DNA of 64,000 bases from 73-13 sp035556075. Lineage in GTDB: Bacteria; Actinomycetota; Actinomycetes; Actinomycetales; Microbacteriaceae. The stretch is from the NCBI GenBank assembly GCA_035556075.1, contig DATMFQ010000012.1, positions 1 through 64,000 of the forward strand, in the 5' to 3' direction. Both the position numbers and the translations under genes were made by a program. Positions 1 to 8,084 of the stretch are shown one piece after another. Under the pieces are notes generated by a model. It worked only from the letters and a program-made list of their open reading frames with translations, ran no database searches and was not told the DNA's origin. Each line of letters opens with the position of its first letter. Position 1 is the stretch's first letter.

Positions 1-141
1 AAACTGCGCGGCGCCCCCGACCCCGGTCCCGTCGACATCTCGAAGGCGGCCCCCATCACGCTCGCGGTGATCGCCCTGCTCGGCGTCATGTCCCTCGTGC
101 TCTTCGCCGCCGACATCTTCAAGCCCATCACCCTCCTCTGA
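1..141 (+). CDS. C-terminal end of a membrane protein (partial)
   Basis: Only the last 46 codons are in the window; the reading frame is open from base 1 to the TGA at 139-141. The visible part has a short polar stretch (KLRGAPDPGPVDISKAAP) followed by one strongly hydrophobic helix and a short tail ending FKPITLL. That is the look of the last transmembrane segment of an integral membrane protein, possibly a transporter, but family and substrate cannot be told from so little. It runs in the same direction as the dehydrogenase genes that follow, about 160 bases away, so it may or may not be co-transcribed with them. Confidence 0.6.
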   Translation, partial: KLRGAPDPGPVDISKAAPITLAVIALLGVMSLVLFAADIFKPITLL

Positions 142-195
142 CCCCGCCCGGTATCCGGCGCAGGGTGCCTGCACCGCGCGAGCACGATACGGCGG

Positions 196-210
196 ATTGG
201 CGATGCCAAT
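196..210. promoter_or_regulatory. Inverted repeat ATTGGC-GAT-GCCAAT, candidate operator
   Basis: A perfect 6-bp inverted repeat with a 3-bp spacer lies in the 157-bp gap before the GMC dehydrogenase operon. Its size and symmetry fit a dimeric repressor site. No cognate regulator is adjacent, and I see no clear -35/-10 pair around it. Confidence 0.35.
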
Positions 211-298
211 ACGGAATCGATTGCGGCGGCGGGCCGCGTTCGCTCCAATGGTGATGGCGCCACGCGGCGCCGGACACGATGCGGTGACACGGAGCGGT

Positions 299-811
299 AT
301 GACGGACGATTTGCGGATCGGCACGCTCGAGGCGGTGCTCGAGCGACTCATCCCCGACGACGCGCTCGGCCCGGGAGCGCGAGCGGCCGGCGTCGTCGAC
401 TACGTGGTGCGGCGGTACGCCGGCGTCGACGGCAGCGCGCGTGAGCAGTACGCGATTGGGCTCGCCGCGCTCGACGCCCAAGCGGCGGACCGTGGTGCCG
501 AGGATTTCGCCGGTGCGGCGCCGGAGCTGCAGGATGAGCTGCTCGCCGCGGCCGAGGCGGCGGGGCTCGCGCGCTCGGATGCGTCACGCGGCACCGCATT
601 CTTCGAGACGGTGCTCCGACATGCCCGTGAGGGCATGTTCGGCGATCCCGTGCACGGGGGCAATCGCGGCTACGCCGGCTGGGACCTCCTCGGCTACCCG
701 GATGCCCGGCGGGTGTGGCGTCGTGACGAGCAGGCCATCGGCGCCGTCGTCGTCCCGCTGACGCCGCGCGGCGCGCTCCCGCCGACGACCGCCGGGGAGT
801 CATCGCGGTGA
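299..811 (+). CDS. Gluconate 2-dehydrogenase subunit 3-like protein
   Basis: This 170-residue, mostly alpha-helical protein resembles the small subunit 3 family that partners GMC-type flavin dehydrogenases (gluconate, sorbitol and fructose dehydrogenases). The start at ATG 299 is chosen because GGAG lies about 7 bases upstream and the protein then opens MTDDLRIGTLEAVLERLIP, as family members do. The frame continues open upstream to 197, but that extension is arginine-rich and unconvincing as a Tat signal, although true family members often carry one. It overlaps the next gene by 4 bases (GTGA), so the two are translationally coupled and probably form one complex. The middle (FFETVLRHAREGMFGDPVHG) is the most typical segment. 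Confidence 0.75.
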   Translation: MTDDLRIGTLEAVLERLIPDDALGPGARAAGVVDYVVRRYAGVDGSAREQYAIGLAALDAQAADRGAEDFAGAAPELQDELLAAAEAAGLARSDASRGTAFFETVLRHAREGMFGDPVHGGNRGYAGWDLLGYPDARRVWRRDEQAIGAVVVPLTPRGALPPTTAGESSR

Positions 812-2496
812 GCGGCGAGGAATCGGTCGACGAACCGGTCGACGTGCTGCTCATCGGGCTTGGCGCCTGCGGGGCGGTGGCCGCGCACGTGCTCACCGCG
901 GCCGGACTCCACGTCACCGCCCTCGAGGCAGGCCCGCGCCGGGATCCCGGCCAGATGCGCAGTGATGAGATCCATAACGACATCGACGGCTGGCTGTCCT
1001 GGCCGAAAGCGATCGACGAGGTCCCCACCCTGCGGATGGACGAATGCGCCGATGCCTCGCCGACCTGGTGGCCAACGCTCATGGTCAACGCCGTCGGTGG
1101 GACCGCGATCCACTACCCGGGCGCGAGCTTTCGGCTCTCGCCGTGGAACTTCCGCTCCCGATCCGCGACGATCCAGCGGTATGGCGAGACGGCCATCCCG
1201 GAGGACTCGACGCTCGCCGACTGGCCGCTCGACTATGACGAGCTCGAGCCGTACTACGAGCGGGTCGAGCACGCGATCGGGGTGTCGGGGGCTGATGAGC
1301 TTGCCCCCTTTGCCGGTCGCCGCGCCCGCGGGTACCCGATGCCGCCGCTGCAGCGCTCCGGCTGGAACGAGCTCACCGACGCCGCCGCCAGGCGGCTCGG
1401 GTGGCAGCCATACCCGACTCCGGCCGCGCTCAACAGCCGCGAGTACCAGGACCGGCCGGCGTGCACGTACTGCGGGCACTGCAGCGGCAACGGTTGCTAC
1501 CGGCGGGCGAAAGGCTCCCCGGATGTCCATCTCATCCCGGCCGCGGAGGCCACTGGCAGACTGCGGATCGTCACCGGCGCGCGCGCGACGAGCATCGAGG
1601 TCGACCCGGCGCATTCCTCCCGGATCTCCGGGGTGCGCTACCGGCACGAGGGACGGGAGCGGTTCGCGCCCGCCCTGGTCGTCCTCCTCGCCGCCTTCAC
1701 CTATGAGAACTCCCGCCTGCTGCTCCTGTCGCGATCGGCGCGATTCCCCGACGGCATCGGCAACCACCATGGGCAGGTCGGCGCACACTTCGTGCCGCAC
1801 GTGACGCCGAGCATGTATGGGCTCTTCCCCGGGCAGCGACTCAACCTGCACACGGGGACCTGGGCGCAGGGCACGGTCGTCGACGACTGGAACGGCGACA
1901 ACTTCGATCACACCGGGCTCGGCTTCCTCGGTGGCGGTGCGCTCATCGCCGCGAACGAGGTGCGTCCGATCGCGGCGAGTGGACAGACCCCGCCCGACGT
2001 GCCGCGCTGGGGGAGTAGCTGGAAGGCGTGGCTCGCGCAGCACGCGCAGTCGGTCGGCTCGGCCGTCGCCCAGTTCGAGTCGCTCACGTACGACGGCAAC
2101 CGCCTCGACCTCGACCCGGTCGCCCGCGACGCCTCCGGCATGCCGCGAGTGCGGATCACCTACCGGCCGCGAGAGAACGAGCGGCGAGGTGTCGCGTTCC
2201 TCCGCACCAAACTCGAGACCTGGCTGCGGGCCGCCGGAGCGACCGAGACCTGGCCGAACGAGGCGGTCCACATCGAGGGTCGCCACGTCTACGGCGGCAC
2301 CCGCATGGGCGAGGATCCGCGCGACTCGGTGCTCGACCGCTTCGGCTTCGCGCACGCGGCGCCGAACCTCGGCGTGCTCGGTGGCTCGACCTTCGTGACG
2401 AGCGGCGGGCACAACCCCACGCTCACCGCACAGGCGCTGGCCTGGCGCACCGCTGACGAGCTCGTGCGCCGCTGGTCGGCGCTCGCCATCCACTAA
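808..2496 (+). CDS. GMC-family FAD-dependent dehydrogenase (large subunit)
   Basis: A 562-residue GMC oxidoreductase that should oxidise a sugar, polyol or related alcohol with FAD. The N-terminal nucleotide-binding motif IGLGACGA is at about residues 16-23, and the C-terminal catalytic region has GGTRMG and GGHNPTLT near residues 496-530. Residues 219-230 hold four cysteines (CTYCGHCSGNGC). Cysteine clusters in this position bind a [3Fe-4S] centre in bacterial FAD glucose and fructose dehydrogenases, so electron transfer through an iron-sulfur cluster is possible here (inference; the spacing is not identical). The GTG start overlaps the subunit-3 gene stop. No cytochrome c subunit follows; the next gene is a zinc alcohol dehydrogenase 14 bases downstream. 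Substrate unknown. Confidence 0.88.
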   Translation: MSGEESVDEPVDVLLIGLGACGAVAAHVLTAAGLHVTALEAGPRRDPGQMRSDEIHNDIDGWLSWPKAIDEVPTLRMDECADASPTWWPTLMVNAVGGTAIHYPGASFRLSPWNFRSRSATIQRYGETAIPEDSTLADWPLDYDELEPYYERVEHAIGVSGADELAPFAGRRARGYPMPPLQRSGWNELTDAAARRLGWQPYPTPAALNSREYQDRPACTYCGHCSGNGCYRRAKGSPDVHLIPAAEATGRLRIVTGARATSIEVDPAHSSRISGVRYRHEGRERFAPALVVLLAAFTYENSRLLLLSRSARFPDGIGNHHGQVGAHFVPHVTPSMYGLFPGQRLNLHTGTWAQGTVVDDWNGDNFDHTGLGFLGGGALIAANEVRPIAASGQTPPDVPRWGSSWKAWLAQHAQSVGSAVAQFESLTYDGNRLDLDPVARDASGMPRVRITYRPRENERRGVAFLRTKLETWLRAAGATETWPNEAVHIEGRHVYGGTRMGEDPRDSVLDRFGFAHAAPNLGVLGGSTFVTSGGHNPTLTAQALAWRTADELVRRWSALAIH

Positions 2497-2510
2497 CGAA
2501 AGGCCATCCC

Positions 2511-3515
2511 ATGCACTTCGCAATGCAACTCGACTACACCGCCCCCATTGCCGACGGTCCACTGCGCGGGCGCGAGGTCGCCACCCCGGAGCCTGGGCCC
2601 GGGCAGCTCCGCATCCGCGTTGCGGGCTGCGGGGTGTGCCGCTCGAACCTCCACATGATCGAGGGGGACTGGCCAGGACTGCCTGCCATCGCGCCCATCG
2701 TGCCCGGCCACGAGGTGACCGGGATCGTCGACGCGGTCGGCGCCGACGTCGAGGGGTTCGCGATCGGCGACCGCGTCGGCGTGCAGCCCCTGTGGTCGAC
2801 CTGCGAGGAATGCGAGTATTGCGTCAGCGGTCGCGAGCAGTACTGCCTGCAGCGGCTCATCACCGGTGAGATGGTCGACGGCGGCTACCAGGAGCAGATG
2901 CTCGCGATGGCGGCACACACGTACCGGGTGCCGGAGGGCCTAGACCTCGTCGAGGCCGCGCCACTCTTCTGTCCCGGCATCACCGCGTACGGCGCCATCG
3001 CGCGGCTCGATCTGACTCCCGGCAGCCGGGTCGCCATCTTCGGCCTCGGCGGTGTGGGGCACATGGCGGTGCAGTTCGCCAAGCTCGCGGGCGCCGAGGT
3101 CACCGCGGTCGCCCGTGGCCGGGACCATCTCGACGTTGCGCGGGAGCTCGGCGCGGATCATCTCGTCGACGCGAGCGACGCGGCCGCCCTCGCTGCGCTT
3201 GAGGCCACCATGGACGCGGCGGTCATCTTCGCGCCGTCGGACGAGGTCGCCCAGCGGGCGCTCGCCTCGGTGCGCCGCGGCGGCACCGTCGTCCTCGGGG
3301 TCATCGCGTCGTTCGGGACGATCACCTTCGCTGAGGGCAAGACGATCATCGAGTCGATGCTCGGCAACCGGGCCCAGATGGACGAGGTGCTCGCGCTCGC
3401 GGCAGCCGGGAAGGTGCGCACGGTCGTCGACGTCTTCCCGCTGCGCGAGGCGCCCGAGGTGCTCGAGCGCCTCGCCGCGGGCGGGCTACGTTCTCGCGCG
3501 GTGCTGCGGGTGTGA
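2511..3515 (+). CDS. Zinc-dependent alcohol dehydrogenase (MDR family)
   Basis: A 334-residue medium-chain alcohol dehydrogenase that interconverts an alcohol and its aldehyde or ketone with NAD(P). Catalytic zinc ligands appear as Cys43 (GCGVCRSN) and the GHEVTG histidine near residue 68. The structural zinc site is CEECEYCVSGREQYC (C-x2-C-x2-C-x7-C). The Rossmann motif GLGGVGHMAV is near residue 178. The residue after the catalytic Cys is unusual (RSNLH where TDLH is common), so substrate specificity may differ. It starts 14 bases after the GMC gene with a GAAAGG site upstream and ends exactly where the convergent EthD-like gene ends, leaving no room for a separate terminator. Confidence 0.9.
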   Translation: MHFAMQLDYTAPIADGPLRGREVATPEPGPGQLRIRVAGCGVCRSNLHMIEGDWPGLPAIAPIVPGHEVTGIVDAVGADVEGFAIGDRVGVQPLWSTCEECEYCVSGREQYCLQRLITGEMVDGGYQEQMLAMAAHTYRVPEGLDLVEAAPLFCPGITAYGAIARLDLTPGSRVAIFGLGGVGHMAVQFAKLAGAEVTAVARGRDHLDVARELGADHLVDASDAAALAALEATMDAAVIFAPSDEVAQRALASVRRGGTVVLGVIASFGTITFAEGKTIIESMLGNRAQMDEVLALAAAGKVRTVVDVFPLREAPEVLERLAAGGLRSRAVLRV

Positions 3516-4208
3516 TCAGCCCGCGGTGCGCCGCGGGCCGATCGCCGTGATCTGCGCGGAGGCGAAAGTGATGCCGGGGAACCACTCGGGAAGCACGATT
3601 CGCCCGTCCGCGATGGCGGCGTTGAGCAACGCATTCATCGCGTCCTTGCCGGCGGTCAGCTCGTAGGTGGCGACGTGCGTCGCGTGCGGTGGCAGCTCCG
3701 GGTCGATGAGCGAGGCGACGACATCCCAGCGGTGCGCCGACGCCATCTGCCCGATCTCGACGTTCTCCCGGAGGTGGTCGTGGTACCAGGCGTCGAACGC
3801 CTCGGCGGAGATCTCGGCTGGCGGTCGGGCAAAGACGAGGTAGAGCTGCTCCGCATCGAGCGTGTGGGCGGGGTGGACCTCGTCGATCGCGGTGAGGTCG
3901 TAGGCCGCGTACCTCGTGCGCTCGACGAATTCCGGCCGACTGCCGCCTGCGACGGCATTGTCGAGGCGCGCGAGTGCGGCCGGCGCGTCGCCGTCGAGCT
4001 CATAGAGGCCGCAGTACGCGTACACGGTCGGGGACACGGACCCCGCGCCGACACTCGGCTGCAGGCTGTAGAGCCGGGCCGAGGCGACCCCGACGACCTG
4101 CAGCAATCGCTCGAGTTCCTGAGCGTGCCAGGCCTCGAATTCGGCGCGATCGGCATCGTCCGGCGGGAGTGAGAAGACGGCGCGGATGGGGTTGAGCGTG
4201 TTCGACAT
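3516..4208 (-). CDS. EthD-like protein with two tandem dimeric alpha/beta-barrel domains
   Basis: A 230-residue protein made of two related halves. FEAWHAQELERLLQ and VYAYCGLYELDGDA in the first half are echoed by FDAWYHDHLRENVE and HVATYELTAGKDAM in the second. This ferredoxin-like fold is shared by EthD and small monooxygenase/isomerase families; the reaction is not known. The start at ATG 4208 is set by GAAGGAGA a few bases upstream; an in-frame GTG/ATG nine codons earlier lacks such a site. It is followed on the same strand only by the convergent dehydrogenase operon and is preceded by the cyclase gene, 107 bases away. I infer a role in handling a pathway intermediate. Confidence 0.65.
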   Translation of the reverse strand: MSNTLNPIRAVFSLPPDDADRAEFEAWHAQELERLLQVVGVASARLYSLQPSVGAGSVSPTVYAYCGLYELDGDAPAALARLDNAVAGGSRPEFVERTRYAAYDLTAIDEVHPAHTLDAEQLYLVFARPPAEISAEAFDAWYHDHLRENVEIGQMASAHRWDVVASLIDPELPPHATHVATYELTAGKDAMNALLNAAIADGRIVLPEWFPGITFASAQITAIGPRRTAG

Positions 4209-4315
4209 ATGGTCTCCTTCGACACTGGTCCTCATGCCAGGGTGCTCGCCCGAGATCAGCGAGACAACGTGTGAAACCTGCGGTGCTTCGTTTGCGCTTC
4301 AAATACTGACCGCGG

Positions 4316-5227
4316 TCAGCGCAGGACCAGCGGATTGAGGTTGATCCCGTTGGCCCCTGGCACGGCGATTGGCGCGAGGACCAGCGCCCCAGCGATGCGG
4401 CTGCCAGGACCGAGCTGTGCGCGCAGCGCCGCGAAGTCGCAGTTGTCGACGAGCGGCAGCCCGATCGCCCAGCCGAGAATGTGTGTGCTCGCATTCGCGG
4501 CCTTGGCGGCGCTCGAGTCGAGCATGTCCCAGGCGACGACCGAGATCGGGTGCGCAGCGATCCACCTCGCCGCGTCCTCGTCGAGCCCGCCCCCGGCGTC
4601 CTCATCGGACTCGGGACCGCCGAGCAGGTGGCCGACCGCCGCCTCGAAGCGATCGCGACCCATGTCGATGCAGAGCGCGTCACCTGGCTCGAGGTGGATG
4701 CCCGCGTGGTCGAGTGCGGACTCAAGGTCCTCCCCGCTCACGGGTCGGTCAGCCCACGGCGTCCCCCGGTGGGTGGGGATGTCGACATAGACCGCGCGCG
4801 CGACGATCCCGGAGGCGCCGAGCACCTCGATCGATCCCTGGTCGGGCGAGTCGACCGGGCGACCACCGTAGTAGGTCCCGTCGATCGCGACGTGGTTGAG
4901 CGCGTCGAGGTGCGTGTTCTGCAGCCCGTGGGGGACCAGCCCCACCTCGGACAGGCCCCAGCCGAGGCCGTTCGGCGCTGGCACGTACTCGAGTTCGTGG
5001 GTGATGGCAGCGTGATCCTCGCCGATGGTCGCGTCATCCGGGCGTATCGGCCGTGCGAGGCTGACAGGCTGGCCGAGCCGAATGGCTGCCGCGGCACGGG
5101 CTGCGGCGGCAGCGTCGATGAGGTTGAGGGTGCCGAGCCCATTCCTGGCATCGTACGGTCGGTCGTTCGCGGCCTCGGTCACCCACGCGGGGACGGTATC
5201 CGAGACGATCCTGGCGCGGGCGGGCAT
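4316..5227 (-). CDS. Cyclase family metal-dependent hydrolase (kynurenine formamidase-like)
   Basis: A 303-residue member of the cyclase family (PF04199), manganese- or zinc-dependent hydrolases acting on amides, lactones or cyclic intermediates; members include bacterial arylformamidase and isatin hydrolase. The metal-binding signature is NTHLDALNHVAIDGTYYGG, matching the family's THxDxxxH pattern. Start ATG 5227 gives MPARARIVSDT; the frame is open much further upstream but that part overlaps the divergent LysR gene and has no family character. The intergenic gap with the LysR gene contains a TGCA-N7-TGCA repeat, so LysR control is likely. A stop-to-start gap of 107 bases separates it from the EthD-like gene on the same strand. 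Confidence 0.8.
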   Translation of the reverse strand: MPARARIVSDTVPAWVTEAANDRPYDARNGLGTLNLIDAAAAARAAAAIRLGQPVSLARPIRPDDATIGEDHAAITHELEYVPAPNGLGWGLSEVGLVPHGLQNTHLDALNHVAIDGTYYGGRPVDSPDQGSIEVLGASGIVARAVYVDIPTHRGTPWADRPVSGEDLESALDHAGIHLEPGDALCIDMGRDRFEAAVGHLLGGPESDEDAGGGLDEDAARWIAAHPISVVAWDMLDSSAAKAANASTHILGWAIGLPLVDNCDFAALRAQLGPGSRIAGALVLAPIAVPGANGINLNPLVLR

Positions 5228-5264
5228 GTCCTGAACGTAGTGCTCGCCTGCGGCACGCCCGGCT

Positions 5265-5280
5265 TTGCAAAAGTTATGCA
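5265..5280. promoter_or_regulatory. Candidate LysR-type operator between cyclase and lysR genes
   Basis: TTGCAAAAGTTATGCA contains two TGCA half-sites separated by 7 bases, in a short AT-rich patch between the divergent cyclase and LysR genes. LysR regulators usually bind a dyad in exactly this setting. A related TTGCAAAG occurs at 6313-6320 in front of the ABC transporter operon. Confidence 0.45.
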
Positions 5281-5324
5281 GTGGATCAGGTGGCGTGGGA
5301 TGCGGCACGAGGCACCAGACTGCA

Positions 5325-6272
5325 ATGGTGCAGGAGATTCGATACACCATCCGCCAGTTGCAGCACTTTCTTGCGGTCGCCGACACCGGATCGATCAGCC
5401 GTGCCGTGGATCTGACGCACACCTCGCAGCCGGGGATCTCGCTGTCGATCTCCGAGCTCGAACGCGGCATCGGCGTCAAGCTCTTCGTCCGGCAACGCGC
5501 CAAGGGAATGTCGCTGACGCCCGCGGGCGAGGATTTCCTCGAGTACGCGCGCGAGCTGCTCGCCGCTGCCGAGTCACTGCAGACTCGGATGGACACCGAG
5601 AAGGGCAGCCTGACCGGGCGGCTCGCGATCGGCTGCTACCCGACGCTCGAGCCGGTGCTGCTCACACCGCTCATCGCGGAGTTCCAGCTGGTGGCACCCG
5701 GGATCGCGCTGGACATCCAGGATGGCACGCAGCCCGAGCTGGAGCGCGGACTGCGGGAGGGCTCCATCGAGGTCGCACTCCTCTACGACGACCACCTTGC
5801 CGCAGATCTCACGAGCATCGTCATCGACATCGTCCGCCCGTATGTGCTGCTGCCCTCGGACCACCGGCTCGTCGACGACGATGACGTCAGTCTCATCGAC
5901 CTGGCGGACGATCCGATGATCCTCTTCGACACGACACCGACTCGACACCACTGGGAGTCCGAGCTGTCGCGACTCGGCATCGAGCCGCGAATCAGCATGC
6001 GCACACGGAATTTCGAGTTCGTCCGCTGCCTGGTCGGGCGAGGCCTGGGCTACGGGCTGCTCATGCAGCGACCGATGTCGAATCTCACCTACGAGGGGAT
6101 CGAGGTCGTGCCGAAGCGGATTCGCGAGCCCATGCCGACCACTTCGGTGGTGCTGGCGTACCTGACCGGCACGCCGCTGTCGCCGCGCGCACAGCGCTTT
6201 GTCGAGTTCACCGTGCAGGAGCGGTCGGAGCGCCTGCTGCAGACGCAGGGCGCCGAACTGCGCCTCCGGTAG
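5325..6272 (+). CDS. LysR-family transcriptional regulator
   Basis: A 315-residue LysR regulator. The N-terminal winged helix-turn-helix reads RQLQHFLAVADTGSISRAVD followed by TSQPGISLSISELERGIGVKLF; the remainder is the periplasmic-binding-like effector domain, ending in a short helical tail. Start ATG 5325 (MVQEIRYTIRQLQ) puts the DNA-binding domain at the usual distance from the N-terminus; there is only a weak ribosome site. It is divergent from the cyclase gene and lies just before the ABC importer operon, so it probably controls one or both in response to a pathway compound. Confidence 0.9.
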   Translation: MVQEIRYTIRQLQHFLAVADTGSISRAVDLTHTSQPGISLSISELERGIGVKLFVRQRAKGMSLTPAGEDFLEYARELLAAAESLQTRMDTEKGSLTGRLAIGCYPTLEPVLLTPLIAEFQLVAPGIALDIQDGTQPELERGLREGSIEVALLYDDHLAADLTSIVIDIVRPYVLLPSDHRLVDDDDVSLIDLADDPMILFDTTPTRHHWESELSRLGIEPRISMRTRNFEFVRCLVGRGLGYGLLMQRPMSNLTYEGIEVVPKRIREPMPTTSVVLAYLTGTPLSPRAQRFVEFTVQERSERLLQTQGAELRLR

Positions 6273-6546
6273 GGCCGTCGCTGCCAACGCCCCGAGCGAC
6301 CGCCGATAAGGATTGCAAAGGACGCGATTCAGCAACCCCGTGTTGATGGAGTTGCGCCGCGTCCTGCATGCTGACGACCGACGCCTCAACCGCTGAGGCA
6401 ACCTGCGTCCCCGAGATCGTCGCTGACTCGGGCACCGCCTCGGTGACACGCGGGCCGCGAAGAGTTTGGACTGCAATGACGCCGAGCCGCCCCTCCGTCC
6501 CCAGCATCCTGGCACCTGGCAGGGCCAAGTGGGACCTGGCGCGGCG
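6273..6546 (+). promoter_or_regulatory. Intergenic control region of the ABC importer operon
   Basis: 274 bases separate lysR from the importer ATPase gene. TTGCAAAG at 6313-6320 resembles the TTGCAAAAG half of the dyad at 5265-5280, suggesting the same LysR protein acts here. A small open frame starting at 6368 has no support. The ATPase start at 6547 lacks a strong Shine-Dalgarno site. I cannot place a -35/-10 pair with confidence. Confidence 0.3.
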
Positions 6547-8082
6547 ATGACGGTCGCCGAGGGACCGCTCCTGCGGACCACAGCTCTTCGGAAGCACTTT
6601 GGGCACACGCGGGCCCTCGTCGACTGCAGCTTCGAGCTGTTGGCCGGGGAGGTGCACGCGATCGCTGGCGAAAACGGCTCCGGCAAGAGCACGCTCGTTA
6701 AGATCCTGAGCGGCGTGCACCAGGCAGACGTCGGCGAGCTCGAGGTCCACGGCGAGCCGACCCGTGGCTTCGCTAACCCTCGGCGATCCCAGGAGCAGGG
6801 CATCGTCACCGTCTTCCAGGAGATCCTGGTGGCCCCGGCGCGATCCGTGCTCGACAACATCTGGCTTGGTGCCGAGTCGTCGCTGCGCAGTGTCGGAGGG
6901 CACGCGATGAAGCGCGAGATCGCCGCCGACTGGCTTCGGCGACTGCTCGGCAAGCCCATCGACCTCGCTGCGCCGATGGAGGATCTCTCCCTGAGCGATC
7001 GGCAGGCCTGCTGCATCGCCCGTGCGCTCATCCGTGAGCCCAAGGTCCTGATCCTCGACGAAGCGACCTCGGCCCTCGACGTCGAAACGCGCGACCGCCT
7101 CTTCGACATCGTTCGGGAGCTGAGCGCACAGGGCACCGGCGTCGTGCTCATCACACACCGGATGGATGAGATCGAGGCGATCGGCGACCGGATCACGGTC
7201 ATGCGCTCTGGTCGCACCGTCGCGACGCTCGAGCGGGGTGCCTGGCGACCGAGCCAGGTCGTGGCACTCATGTCCGGGACCGAGGAGCGTGAGGAGGCGG
7301 CGCAGGAGCGGCGCACTGCCGAGGTGCGCGGCCCGGTGGTGCTGGAAACCCGGCAGCTGCGCCTGCGTGCCGGTGGCGCGCCAATCGATATCGACATTCG
7401 CGCGGGTGAGCTCATCGGTCTCGCTGGGCTTGAGGGCCACGGCCAGCAGGCATTCCTCGAGGCCCTGCAGGGCAGCGGCCCGGCGCGCGGGGAGGTGCGC
7501 CGCCGGTCCGACGCCGGGGTGGCCGTGATTCGGAACACGCGTGACGCCGCGAGGAACCGCGTGGCGTACGTGCCGCGGGAGCGTGGCCGCGAGTCGCTGT
7601 TCAGTTGGATGTCGATCCGCGAAAACTTCGGAATGCCGACGCTGCGGCGAGACGCACCTGGTGGCTGGCTGCGACCGGCCTCGACTCGTCGACGACTCGA
7701 GGACTATGTCCAGCGCCTCGGTATCGTGCTCGGCTCTGCCGAGGACCGCATCACCACCTTGAGCGGCGGGAATGCGCAAAAAGTCATCATCGCGCGCTGG
7801 CTTGCCTCGAATCCAGGGGTGCTGCTCCTCAACGACCCGACCCGCGGCATTGATGTCAACGCGAAGCGCGACGTCTATCGACTGCTGAATTCCCTGGCGT
7901 CGGAGGGCATGGCCATCGTCATGCTCTCGACCGAGGTCGACGAGCATGTCGGCCTGATGGACCGCGTGCTCGTCTTCCGCGAGGGCGAGCTCTATCGAGA
8001 GATGCAGGCTGAGGAGCTCAGTCGGACTGCCCTAGTCTCCGCGTACTTCGCCGACCCCGACGAGATGCAGCGAGGAGCCTGA
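6547..8082 (+). CDS. Sugar-type ABC importer, double ATPase subunit (RbsA/MglA class)
   Basis: A 511-residue protein with two ABC ATPase domains, as in ribose/galactose importers. The N-terminal domain has Walker A GENGSGKST, Walker B VLILDEATSALD and a drifted signature LSLSDRQACCIARAL. The C-terminal domain has a degenerate Walker A (GLEGHGQQAF), a good signature LSGGNAQK and Walker B VLLLNDPTRGID. Such asymmetry, with one weakened site, is normal for this class. The start at ATG 6547 gives MTVAEGPLLRTTALRKHFG; an open upstream extension from 6466 has no family resemblance. Two bases separate its stop from the first permease start, so it is the first gene of a transport operon. Confidence 0.92.
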   Translation: MTVAEGPLLRTTALRKHFGHTRALVDCSFELLAGEVHAIAGENGSGKSTLVKILSGVHQADVGELEVHGEPTRGFANPRRSQEQGIVTVFQEILVAPARSVLDNIWLGAESSLRSVGGHAMKREIAADWLRRLLGKPIDLAAPMEDLSLSDRQACCIARALIREPKVLILDEATSALDVETRDRLFDIVRELSAQGTGVVLITHRMDEIEAIGDRITVMRSGRTVATLERGAWRPSQVVALMSGTEEREEAAQERRTAEVRGPVVLETRQLRLRAGGAPIDIDIRAGELIGLAGLEGHGQQAFLEALQGSGPARGEVRRRSDAGVAVIRNTRDAARNRVAYVPRERGRESLFSWMSIRENFGMPTLRRDAPGGWLRPASTRRRLEDYVQRLGIVLGSAEDRITTLSGGNAQKVIIARWLASNPGVLLLNDPTRGIDVNAKRDVYRLLNSLASEGMAIVMLSTEVDEHVGLMDRVLVFREGELYREMQAEELSRTALVSAYFADPDEMQRGA

Positions 8083-8084
8083 CC

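Noticed and set aside
197..298. Upstream extension of the subunit-3-like protein as a Tat signal
   Set aside because: RRR is followed by only a weak hydrophobic run, and ATG 299 has a good ribosome site; a Tat signal cannot be supported.
6368..6550. Small 60-codon frame before the importer ATPase
   Set aside because: No ribosome site, no similarity to any family I know, and it overlaps the ATPase start in another frame.
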